Notes: generated by a model from the sequence alone, not told the origin. Positions 1 through 6,256 are shown, counted from the stretch's first letter. The stretch is DNA of 6,513 bases from Chitinophagales bacterium (GCA_015654495.1 JAATGW010000791.1:1-6513), one strand, 5' to 3'. A program made the numbers and translations.

Positions 1-380
1 ATACGACGAGTCTTTTTCTTTTAAAATTAAGGAAATTATATTCGTATTAAATATAAACAACCGATACCGCTGAATCCAGAAGCAATGTGATTCCATTTAT
101 GCATATTCTGCTTTAATTTCTGAGATATCTGCAGGATCATTAACTGCCTTTTCCGCAGAAAGCGCAGAAAAGCAGTCAGAATAATAAAATGATAGTGATT
201 ACTGTCCGCGAAAATCGCAGAAAAACAGCCATTTTTTTCACTTAATGCAAATCAATGCACATCCCTGGCAACTCTTCATGAATCGCAACCTTTTTGAAAA
301 TTACAATGCCACTAAATTGTTTTCAGATCTGATGATGACAATAATGATCCGGTAAGTTGAATAGGAAAGCAATTCAATCA
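1..380. other. Left-edge stretch with no supported gene
   Basis: I find no convincing gene here. It is AT-rich with frequent stops in all frames. A reading frame on the plus strand is open from the window edge to a TGA at 71-73 (23 codons, ending NINNRYR). That is too short to separate from chance, though it could be the tail of a gene starting outside the window. The only structure I see is the imperfect repeat at 152-228. The 3' end of the regulator gene borders this stretch at 381, and I see no stem-loop followed by a T-run that would end its transcript. Confidence 0.6.
152..228. repeat. Two imperfect copies of a 24-nt purine-rich repeat
   Basis: Copy A (152-175) and copy B (205-228) match at 20 of 24 positions and begin 53 bp apart. 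The best-conserved part is CGCAGAAAA followed by RCAG. Copy A itself contains the submotif CGCAGAAA twice, so it looks like a small internally repeated unit. No gene overlaps it. It may be a decayed intergenic simple repeat; its function is unknown. Confidence 0.5.
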
Positions 381-1232
381 CTAAACTTCCAAACGATACC
401 CCTTCCCATGCACATTTACAATATTTACCGCGGGGTCTCCCTGCAGCTTCTTGCGGAGTTTTGAAATAAACATATCCAGACTCCGGGTTACCATCACACC
501 TTCGTCTTCCCAGACTTCCTTTTGTATCCTGGACCTGTCGACAACTTGATTGGGAGATTGTATGAGAATAGATAAAATCTGATTTTCTTTTCCGGTGAGT
601 TCAGTCACCTGCCCGTCCAGTTGCAATTGCTGCAGATCAGCATAAAACTGAAATCGTCCAATGGGGAATCCACCTTCATCCTTAATGGTCTCAAAAGATG
701 CTGGTTCATTTTTTCTTTTCCGGATGATCCATGCTGCTCCTGCACCGACAATCACTAAAACTCCGAGAGCAGTTAACCAATAAAGATTGTTGGATGTTGA
801 CGAAGCAACATGAAGCAGAATAGTGTAATGATCCTGGGGCAGGCTCCGACCACGGCAAGGGATTACTTCATGCGCACTGTCAGCAGACAAAGCAAAACTG
901 TATACAATTTCATCTTTACTATTTTCACGGACTTCCATCAGCAATTCGGAATTAAAATCAAAATTCCTTTTCATGATATTGACCAATGTGTCCGGAACAG
1001 GAGCAAATGCGTTCTCAAAACTGATCCCGAAAACACCTGGTGAATGAACCTTCACCGGCAGCACTCTCGAAACCAGATCTCCGCTGCTTAGCAGGACCTG
1101 ATGCCCGATATTCCTCATCACATTCAGTTCCTTCTGATCTGAAAATGATGAATCTGCTTTATTACTTCCTCTTACTGCAGCAAACAGGAAGAATGCAAAT
1201 GGTACAATGAATATCAGCCACCACTTTTTCAT
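381..1232 (-). CDS. Membrane-anchored winged-helix transcriptional regulator (OmpR/PhoB-type DNA-binding domain)
   Basis: A 283-residue one-component regulator. The start MKKWW leads into a hydrophobic segment (about 4-20), then an extracytoplasmic domain (21-149), a second membrane segment (150-170), a basic RKRK stop, and a cytoplasmic winged helix (about 190-283). The last part fits the Trans_reg_C family: LTGKENQILSIL, then VDRSRIQKEVW, a recognition helix around SLDMFISKLRKKL, and a wing ending VNVHGKGYRLEV. There is no receiver domain, so signalling is probably direct from the periplasm, as in ToxR/CadC. The order is reversed compared with those proteins, because here the DNA-binding domain is C-terminal. 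The periplasmic part has one cysteine (C126) in IPCRGRSLP; its ligand is unknown. The gene is divergent from the DoxX gene, and the shared intergenic region carries spaced TGTAAA half-sites, suggesting it controls itself and its neighbour. Family assignment is firm; targets are inferred. Confidence 0.9.
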   Translation of the reverse strand: MKKWWLIFIVPFAFFLFAAVRGSNKADSSFSDQKELNVMRNIGHQVLLSSGDLVSRVLPVKVHSPGVFGISFENAFAPVPDTLVNIMKRNFDFNSELLMEVRENSKDEIVYSFALSADSAHEVIPCRGRSLPQDHYTILLHVASSTSNNLYWLTALGVLVIVGAGAAWIIRKRKNEPASFETIKDEGGFPIGRFQFYADLQQLQLDGQVTELTGKENQILSILIQSPNQVVDRSRIQKEVWEDEGVMVTRSLDMFISKLRKKLQGDPAVNIVNVHGKGYRLEV

Positions 1233-1282
1233 AAGTCAACTTTAAAGTTTAGAAATACCCACCAGTTGCGCGGTTTTCAAAA

Positions 1283-1367
1283 TGTAAATCTATGTAAACA
1301 GCGCGTCCTATGCGAATCGTCTGTATAAATTTACAGTCGTTTACATTTAATTTACGGTGTGTTTACC
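1283..1367. promoter_or_regulatory. Candidate operator array of TGTAAA/TTTAC half-sites
   Basis: TGTAAA occurs at 1283 and 1293, and its reverse complement TTTACA at 1330 and 1340. Each pair therefore has the form TGTAAA-N4-TGTAAA, and the two pairs face each other with centres 47 bp apart. Two further degenerate sites, TTTACG at 1351 and TTTACC at 1362, extend the right side, giving steps of 10, 11 and 11 bp. Direct repeats at one-turn spacing are the known binding mode of tandem OmpR/PhoB-type domains, and such a regulator is encoded next door. The array lies between the divergent regulator and DoxX genes. The repeats are seen directly; binding by this regulator is inference. Confidence 0.65.
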
Positions 1368-1404
1368 ACCTTTTATGAGGCCCGGGTTTAGATTGCCTTT
1401 AAAA

Positions 1405-1848
1405 ATGGCTAAATTCTTTGGTTATAAAGGTGTTTGGGAAAACGGGATCACATTGGTGCGGATGGCTGTAGGTTGGCTGATTTTCAGGTATGGGTTGGAG
1501 CTTTTTCATATTAAGGACCTGCTGGATTTTCTGACCGCAGAGAAATTCCCCTTTCCTGTTTTTTCAGGATATGCTGCAAAAATCATTGAACTGGTCGGAG
1601 GCATTTTCCTGATATTGGGTTTATTCACGAGGTGGATCACTCCATTGCTGATGATTACTATGTGGGGAGTAATCTATACCACGGCTCATGGAAATATTCT
1701 CGAAGCGGAACTTTCTTTTTTGTTCCTGCTGGTCTTCGCCGGATTTTTCTTTTGTGGTCCTGGAAAATGGAGCCTTGATCACTGGCTGGATATTTATTTT
1801 AAGAAAAAGAAAAATAAATCTGATGACCACAAATCAAATGATTTGTAG
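1405..1848 (+). CDS. DoxX family membrane protein
   Basis: A 147-residue integral membrane protein of the DoxX family, with four hydrophobic segments at about 14-34, 56-75, 78-94 and 99-117. Family-like stretches are the N-terminal MAKFFGYKGVWENGITLVRM, ELVGGIFLILGLFTRW in the second helix, and GPGKWSLDHWLD after the fourth. The tail is lysine-rich and probably cytoplasmic. DoxX proteins are linked to redox, thiosulfate or oxidative-stress functions in some species, but the biochemical role of these small Bacteroidota members is not settled. The frame also has GTG at 1357 and ATG at 1375. I prefer ATG 1405 because it gives the usual family N terminus, has an A-rich upstream, and leaves the operator-like repeats (up to 1367) outside the gene. 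The gene is probably regulated by the divergent winged-helix protein. Confidence 0.85.
   Translation: MAKFFGYKGVWENGITLVRMAVGWLIFRYGLELFHIKDLLDFLTAEKFPFPVFSGYAAKIIELVGGIFLILGLFTRWITPLLMITMWGVIYTTAHGNILEAELSFLFLLVFAGFFFCGPGKWSLDHWLDIYFKKKKNKSDDHKSNDL
1829..1846 (+). other. Dyad at the end of the DoxX gene
   Basis: An inverted repeat, ACAAATC-AAAT-GATTTGT, has a 7-bp stem and a four-base loop and overlaps the TAG stop at 1846-1848. It is AT-rich and lacks a following T-run, so it is not a good intrinsic terminator. It may be only a weak mRNA 3' structure. Confidence 0.3.
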
Positions 1849-1965
1849 CTGATCGACAGCAATTGATTAAAGTTTAGTAACATGGTGTTATTGATGCTGA
1901 ATCTAATTTTCGTGCGTGACGTTTATTCGAACTGTAAACCTGAAAGTTAATAGCTTTTTAAGAAA

Positions 1966-3129
1966 ATGTTTTCATTGCAACTAAAACAGAGGGAAATGGC
2001 AAAATATTATTTTCAAAATTCAATTTACATTTTGCTTTTCGTGGTGTTATTTAATAATTCCAGCTATGGCCAGGTGAACACGACCTCGCAGAAGGAAACT
2101 ACTAATGCCTCAAAACCGGTCCCGGAAATTATAGGAACGCCGCCGCCGGTTTCCGATCCTGGTCCATTTAATGACCCTGGTTTTGTAAGCCAGTATATCA
2201 GAAGTATTTTTCAGGATTCAAAAGGAAATTTCTGGTTCGGACCGGCCGGTCATAGTGTAGTGAAGTATGATGTAAAGACATTAAGGTACTACAACGAACC
2301 TGAATTTTTTGGTACTGACAATGTAGTCTATGGTAGTAATATCAGTGTGCATGCCATTGCTGAAGATAAGAAAGGTAATATATGGTTCGGAACAAACTAT
2401 GGAGCTGTTACATATGATGGCAAAACTTTTAGAAGGTATACAGAAAAAAATGGGCTGAACAATATCTACGTTGGTCGTAAAAGTATTCTTGCAGATAAAT
2501 CCGGAAATATCTGGATAGGTACCGGAGGCGGTGTTTTCCGGTACAATCCGTTGGCAGATAGTGCAGGAGGTAAATGCTTTTCTCTATTTAATTTGATTCC
2601 TTCTGTACATATCAAAGACATCATGGAAGATAACGCCGGAAACATTTGGTTCGCTACAGCAGAAAAAGGAGTCTTTCGGTATGATCCCCGGAAGCCAGAC
2701 GGGACTGCGATCAAAAATATTTCAGAGAACGAAGGCCTGGGCGACAACTATGCTGGTGGCATGATTCAGGATGAATCAGGAAATTTTTGGTTTACAATAA
2801 AAGATGGTATTTGCCGGTATGACGGCAAAACCTTTACAAATATTACAACAAAAGACGGAATAGGTGGAACTGAAATCTGGGGTATCTATCTGGAAAAATC
2901 CGGTATCATCTGGATTACAGCGCGAGGTAGCACTACGAGATACGACCCATCGATCTCTATCTCAAATCTTAAAGCATTCACCGTATTTACAATAGCTGAT
3001 GGGATTAATTGCTGTGTGCAAAGTATGTATCAGGACCGCGCAGGAAATATGTGGTGGGGTACCGGGCAGGGACTCTATCGGTTTGATGGAAAGCGCTTTT
3101 ACCAGGTTAGACAGAAGGGCCCATGGTAA
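1966..3129 (+). CDS. Exported seven-repeat beta-propeller protein (two-component regulator propeller, Reg_prop type)
   Basis: A 387-residue secreted protein. A hydrophobic core (about 18-30) followed by SSYGQ indicates a signal peptide, cleaved near residue 35-36. There is no lipobox cysteine. A proline-rich linker (50-72) precedes seven repeats of the form D-x-x-G-N-(I/F/M)-W, ending at W90, W140, W183, W228, W275, W316 and W363. These are usually followed by a GxxxRYD strand. Spacing is 41-50 residues. Seven blades would close one propeller, and the protein ends right after the last blade. In Bacteroidota hybrid two-component sensors, Reg_prop blades form the periplasmic sensor in front of a Y_Y_Y domain and kinase; here all of that is absent. 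The sixth repeat is degenerate (EKSGIIW). A second start, ATG 1996, gives a more typical signal peptide (MAKYYFQNS). Its ligand is unknown. It lies 117 bp after DoxX and may have its own promoter. Confidence 0.85.
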   Translation: MFSLQLKQREMAKYYFQNSIYILLFVVLFNNSSYGQVNTTSQKETTNASKPVPEIIGTPPPVSDPGPFNDPGFVSQYIRSIFQDSKGNFWFGPAGHSVVKYDVKTLRYYNEPEFFGTDNVVYGSNISVHAIAEDKKGNIWFGTNYGAVTYDGKTFRRYTEKNGLNNIYVGRKSILADKSGNIWIGTGGGVFRYNPLADSAGGKCFSLFNLIPSVHIKDIMEDNAGNIWFATAEKGVFRYDPRKPDGTAIKNISENEGLGDNYAGGMIQDESGNFWFTIKDGICRYDGKTFTNITTKDGIGGTEIWGIYLEKSGIIWITARGSTTRYDPSISISNLKAFTVFTIADGINCCVQSMYQDRAGNMWWGTGQGLYRFDGKRFYQVRQKGPW

Positions 3130-3210
3130 GCCCAAAGCCAGAAGACAAAAGACATTTGGAGTATAGCACGAACGCAGGATGTCAGTTTTTTTCAAAAGGT
3201 CTGAAGCGAT

Positions 3211-3228
3211 ACATTGAACATTGAACAT
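3211..3228. repeat. Heptamer tandem repeat ACATTGA
   Basis: ACATTGA occurs twice in tandem, followed by a partial third copy (ACAT). A little upstream, around 3144-3154, is a related low-complexity run, AAGACAAAAGAC. A similar short duplication, ATTGAGCTATTGAGC, follows at 3238-3252. These look like decayed simple repeats in an intergenic region. Confidence 0.5.
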
Positions 3229-3375
3229 CTGCAATATTATTGAGCTATTGAGCAAAATTTAAGCAGACGGAATTCTAACTCCCATCTGCGCAAGGCCATA
3301 ATCAATTTAGGTGGAGAACTTAACCAACAAATATTTTCTGCTCTGCATTTCGGTCTGTGGAAATTTTTTTCCGCA

Positions 3376-3433
3376 GGTATCCGCTCCATTGCGGCGGATC
3401 GGATACCGGGGAGCTTTCAGCAATTTCGAAAGC
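3376..3433. other. Two adjacent stem-loops
   Basis: GGTATCCG (3376-3383) pairs perfectly with CGGATACC (3400-3407), leaving a 16-nt loop whose GC-rich sequence (ATCCGC and GCGGAT) allows an alternative inner fold. Six bases later GCTTTC (3413-3418) pairs with GAAAGC (3428-3433) around a 9-nt loop. Neither is followed by a T-run in the immediate position of a terminator. They may belong to an RNA or to a small repeated element. Confidence 0.4.
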
Positions 3434-3722
3434 CCGTTTAAAAATATAAGAGAAAAAAACTTTTTACGATCAGAATCTTCTACAGGTGTCCGGGTTTTTT
3501 TCCCGCTTTCGTGAAATTAAAAATCCTTATCCGTAAATTCTTTAACTACCCGTGGCGCAATTCCATCTTGCTAATTTGTAATAGCAGCTCCAATCACAAG
3601 GTTAATGATAGGTCTCCAGCGGGGAATCTTCACAATCGGGAAGGATCACTTCTTTTTTGCCAACTATGTTACAAGGAAAAGAATCATTGACTTATTCGTT
3701 TTATAAAAGTCGAATCCGGTTT

Positions 3723-4862
3723 CTACTTCGTGTACGCGTTCAGGTATTTTTCAAAAACGAACATGCGGTTACGGCTCTGCCCTGTGACTTCAACCAGTAT
3801 ATTGTCTTCTGCTATTTGCATAACGAGGTCATTAGCGGCTTTGTAACTGAGGCCGGTCATGTTTGCAGCAGATTCCACCTTGATGATCGGGTTTTGCAAC
3901 AGATGCCGGATCAACTTTAACCCTGATTGTGCGCGTCGGCCATAATTATCCTGGATGGTCTGTTCAGCATCCGCCTTAATCTGCAGTACTTGCTGTAGTA
4001 TCTGAATGGCATGCATTGCCGTCTGTTCAATGCCTACCAGGAAATACTTTAACCACTGCAGCAGGTCATGATGAGTACGTACTTTCATCAGGTTATCATA
4101 GTACAGCGATTTGTTTTGTTCAAAAAAGGCGGAGAGATATAGTAAAGGTTTTTCCAGTATTTTTTTGTCTACGAAGTAAAGGGTAATGAGCAAACGTCCA
4201 ATCCTGCCATTGCCATCCAGGAAGGGGTGAATGGTTTCAAACTGGTAATGTGCAATAGCTACCCGGATTAAGTCGGGTACCCGGATATCATCGTTATGCA
4301 GAAAATGTTCGAGATCACTCATTAATTTCTGAACCAGATCATGGTGCGGGGGAATGAATACTGCGTCTTTGAGTGACGCGCCACCAATCCAGTTCTGGCT
4401 CGTACGGTAGTTTCCCGGCATTTTATATTCCCCTCGTACATCGTCCAGCAGGGTTTGATGTGTTTGCCTTAACAAGCGGCCGGATAAAGGAAGACTATGC
4501 AGACTGCTGATGGCGGTGTTTATAGCCGTGATGTAATTATTTACCTCTTTCCAGTCGTTGCGTTTTTCGGGTTGTATTTCCGTTTCAGGCAGCAAAGCTT
4601 CATTCATATTGGTTTGCGTCCCTTCAATTTTGCTGGATATCACTGCTTCTTTGGTGACATGTAATTGAATAAACAGGTCTATATTGGGAACGAAACGGGA
4701 AAAGGCATTCAGTTCACCCAGGCGGATCGCTGCCTTCTCAAGAAGTTGGTTGATTTCCGGATGCTGCCAACTCCACTCATCATTGATGTTGTTTGGGATA
4801 AAGTATTGATATCCAATCCCTTTTCTCCATTCTCCTGCTTTAAACTGTTCAATCCGGATCAT
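3723..4862 (-). CDS. Fic family protein (class II, putative AMP transferase) with C-terminal winged helix
   Basis: A 379-residue cytoplasmic Fic protein, the usual length for this group. The N-terminal Fic_N region holds the inhibitory motif (S/T)xxxE(G/N) as S76-SKI-E80-G81, which blocks ATP binding in class II Fic proteins. The core has the complete catalytic motif HPFLDGNGRIGR (212-223), with catalytic H212, acidic D216 and arginines R220 and R223. A substrate-binding flap lies near 150-172 (GNYRTSQNWIGG...FIPP). The C terminus (about 308-375) is a winged-helix-like domain (SAANMTGLSYKAANDLVMQI). By family knowledge the likely activity is AMPylation of a protein hydroxyl using ATP; the target is unknown. 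No residue needed for catalysis is missing. No antitoxin partner gene is next to it, consistent with inhibition in cis. ATG 4862 is chosen because the N terminus is family-like and the repeat array begins directly upstream. Confidence 0.92.
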   Translation of the reverse strand: MIRIEQFKAGEWRKGIGYQYFIPNNINDEWSWQHPEINQLLEKAAIRLGELNAFSRFVPNIDLFIQLHVTKEAVISSKIEGTQTNMNEALLPETEIQPEKRNDWKEVNNYITAINTAISSLHSLPLSGRLLRQTHQTLLDDVRGEYKMPGNYRTSQNWIGGASLKDAVFIPPHHDLVQKLMSDLEHFLHNDDIRVPDLIRVAIAHYQFETIHPFLDGNGRIGRLLITLYFVDKKILEKPLLYLSAFFEQNKSLYYDNLMKVRTHHDLLQWLKYFLVGIEQTAMHAIQILQQVLQIKADAEQTIQDNYGRRAQSGLKLIRHLLQNPIIKVESAANMTGLSYKAANDLVMQIAEDNILVEVTGQSRNRMFVFEKYLNAYTK

Positions 4863-4920
4863 GATACAAAAGTAAAATAAAAAATTTGTTATTTTACTTT
4901 AAGTATCAAAAGTAAAATAA
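4862..4920 (-). promoter_or_regulatory. Triple alternating repeat: candidate operator/promoter of the Fic gene
   Basis: The 12-mer AAAGTAAAATAA occurs at 4869-4880 and 4909-4920, and its exact reverse complement at 4889-4900. Spacers are 8 bp each, so the units have a 20-bp period and alternate in orientation. TGATAC (4862-4867) and GTATCA (4903-4908) extend the dyad. The first unit lies 6 bp upstream of the Fic start codon. On the minus strand both direct copies contain TACTTTTG, a perfect match to the Bacteroidota -7 element TAnnTTTG. The one at 4914-4907 would give a leader of roughly 38 nt; I find no good -33 TTTG. Overlap of a repeat array with the promoter suggests repression, perhaps by the winged helix of Fic itself. 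Confidence 0.65.
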
Positions 4921-4935
4921 TAATATAATTATTAT
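4917..4935. repeat. AT-only palindrome upstream of the Fic operator
   Basis: ATAATAAT-ATA-ATTATTAT is a perfect 8-bp inverted repeat that partly overlaps the third operator unit. It is composed only of A and T, and may act as an easily melted or UP-like upstream segment of the Fic promoter. It may also be chance in AT-rich DNA. Confidence 0.35.
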
Positions 4936-5063
4936 AATTTCGAAATGGGCAGAGCAAGGCCGACGACACTCATTCTCTCCAAAATTCATTTCCAATAACA
5001 CCATCATTGCTATTTCAAGGGGCACAGCAAAGGAGCAGCGAAGTCGGAAGGAACCGCATATCA

Positions 5064-5864
5064 TCACCTGCAACTATAATGACTGTAGATATAAGCAGTA
5101 TCGCTGTCATAACTTAAAGCTGACTTTACAGAGTACTTGTTTACAGTTCCATCAGTGTTGAGATAATACCTGTACCGGTCATCAAACATAATACTGCCTG
5201 AAGGCACATAATACCGGACCATCCTTGTCAGGTGGTTTTTATTCGTAGAAAAAGGGGGAGAGAAAAACTGGGTATTTTCATGAAACGTAGGTTGCCTGAT
5301 TTGATTATCGAATTCTAAACTATCAACATTTTGCAGCTGACCACGTACCCAATACTCAACTTTGAAACTATTTCCGTTTTTATAGAAATATACTGCTTTG
5401 TTTGTAGTGTCGTTGTTCCGGATTGTGTAGCTCGTAAACTGATCATTTCCGCGTACAAAAATAACTTCATTGTTTAGACCCACATCGGGATATTCTGCCT
5501 GGTATCCGGAAATCTGTCCCTGCTGATTATATTTAATTTTGTATACTGATACTTCAGAAGTTCGCAAAGTTGTTGATCGGCAGATTTTGACACGGTGATT
5601 ACCACCTCTTTCGTATTCAAATTCTCTTGTGGTCATCAATTCGCCATTGTTATAAAATTTTTCAGCTATCCACTGCCCGTCCTTATCATAAAAATATTGG
5701 TGAGAATGCCGCTGCTCAACATCGGGATATTTTATCGTGCTCGTTTGTGAATCCAGATAGCATCTGATCTCAGGTGCAGGTTTCTCCTGAACTGTTTTGT
5801 TACACGATGCAATGATGGCGGAAAAAATTACGATGAAAAAGAAAAAACAGGTGGATTTTAACAT
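5064..5864 (-). CDS. Hypothetical lipoprotein with YD-like strand repeats
   Basis: A 266-residue protein of unknown function. The N terminus MLKST is followed by a strongly hydrophobic stretch (6-19, including FFFF) and a lipobox IIASC, so it should be lipidated at C21 and reach the outer or inner membrane. The mature part is polar and rich in aromatic residues, with repeated beta-strand units of the kind (H)QYFYDKDGQWIAEKFYNNGE, YKIKYNQQGQISGYQ, VYFYKNGNSFKVEYW and YRYYLNTDGTVNKYSV. This alternation resembles the YD-type or MORN-like hairpin repeats of many Bacteroidota surface lipoproteins, but I recognise no named family. It is on the same strand as Fic, with about 200 bp between them including the Fic operator, so the two are probably separate transcription units. 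The gene is complete, and no alternative start is better than ATG 5864. Confidence 0.75.
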   Translation of the reverse strand: MLKSTCFFFFIVIFSAIIASCNKTVQEKPAPEIRCYLDSQTSTIKYPDVEQRHSHQYFYDKDGQWIAEKFYNNGELMTTREFEYERGGNHRVKICRSTTLRTSEVSVYKIKYNQQGQISGYQAEYPDVGLNNEVIFVRGNDQFTSYTIRNNDTTNKAVYFYKNGNSFKVEYWVRGQLQNVDSLEFDNQIRQPTFHENTQFFSPPFSTNKNHLTRMVRYYVPSGSIMFDDRYRYYLNTDGTVNKYSVKSALSYDSDTAYIYSHYSCR

Positions 5865-5947
5865 AGGGTGCTTTTATAAAACGAACTCAGATGCAGCAAA
5901 AAATAACGGGATACTAATTCCGGTTTTAAATTGCTATGTGAGTACTA

Positions 5948-6256
5948 TTAAAAATATTTCTCCTGCGGACTGACCAGACGCCGATTGGGGAATTTTCCCG
6001 GGATATTGATTTCGAGTGTTTTATCGCTGGTTTGCAGATAATAACGCGATTCAGTTTGGATAATTGTGGCAGTAAAACCTGCTAAAAGCCGGGAGTTATA
6101 GCAGGGACGCCGGAGGGCAAAGCAAGGAGTAAGGACTATTTTCCCCTGTATTTCTTCCTGGTTGAACGTCTTTCCGGAAAAAAAGAGAATAGCCGCTAAG
6201 CCGGAAATCCGGAAAGAAATGAGAGTTAATTTTAATAAAAATGATGCGTCAGCAAC
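5948..6256 (-). pseudogene. Open frame without a usual start codon, possible gene remnant
   Basis: On the minus strand a frame of 102 codons is open from just after a TGA (6257-6259) to a TAA (5948-5950) and contains no ATG, GTG or TTG. Its sequence nevertheless reads like protein: a short basic start, a signal-like hydrophobic stretch (LTLISFRISGLAAILFFSG), then NQEEIQGKIV, and a polar C-terminal part with TESRYYLQTSDKTLEINIPG and a basic end NRRLVSPQEKYF. The middle (TPCFALRRPCYNSR) differs in character and corresponds to a GGGCAAAGCAAGGAG-type DNA motif seen elsewhere in the window, so it may be inserted repeat sequence. I do not recognise a family. It may be a small exported protein that has lost its start or been disrupted, or an accidental open frame. 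Confidence 0.35.

Larger units (their letters stand above)
3130..3722. other. Gene-poor stretch between convergent genes
   Basis: No reading frame here looks like a real gene. The longest (3311-3514, plus) has no recognisable domain and its sequence is shaped by underlying hairpins. The stretch separates the ends of the convergent propeller and Fic genes. It contains short decayed tandem repeats (3130-3228), two adjacent stem-loops (3376-3433), a CGGG-T7-CCCG palindrome (3491-3505), and a small dyad TGCTA/TAGCA near 3569-3586. I see no classical terminator for either gene. It could be remnant sequence or hold an untranslated RNA; neither is proven. Confidence 0.55.

Noticed and set aside
2..73. 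Plus-strand frame open from the left edge, 23 codons ending NINNRYR
   Set aside because: Too short and too AT-rich to distinguish from a chance open frame; no recognisable motif.
1878..1890. TAACA-TGG-TGTTA dyad between DoxX and the propeller gene, as an operator
   Set aside because: Only 5-bp arms, a single copy and no matching regulator context; within chance for AT-rich DNA.
3118..3133. GGGC...GCCC around the propeller stop codon, as a terminator
   Set aside because: A 4-bp stem with no T-run is too weak.
3311..3514. Plus-strand 67-codon frame
   Set aside because: No domain, start context is unremarkable, and the sequence is made of stem-loops and T-runs that explain its composition better than coding does.
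3607..3708. Plus-strand frame of 33 codons starting ATG (MIGLQRGIF...)
   Set aside because: Short, no homology that I recognise, and it sits directly before the convergent end of the Fic gene; most likely chance.
3657..3920. Plus-strand 87-codon frame
   Set aside because: Mostly the reverse strand of the 3' end of the well-supported Fic gene.
6171..6215. Three CCGGAAA words, one in the palindrome TTTCCGGAAA
   Set aside because: They lie inside the possible remnant frame with irregular spacing; no pattern beyond short word repetition.
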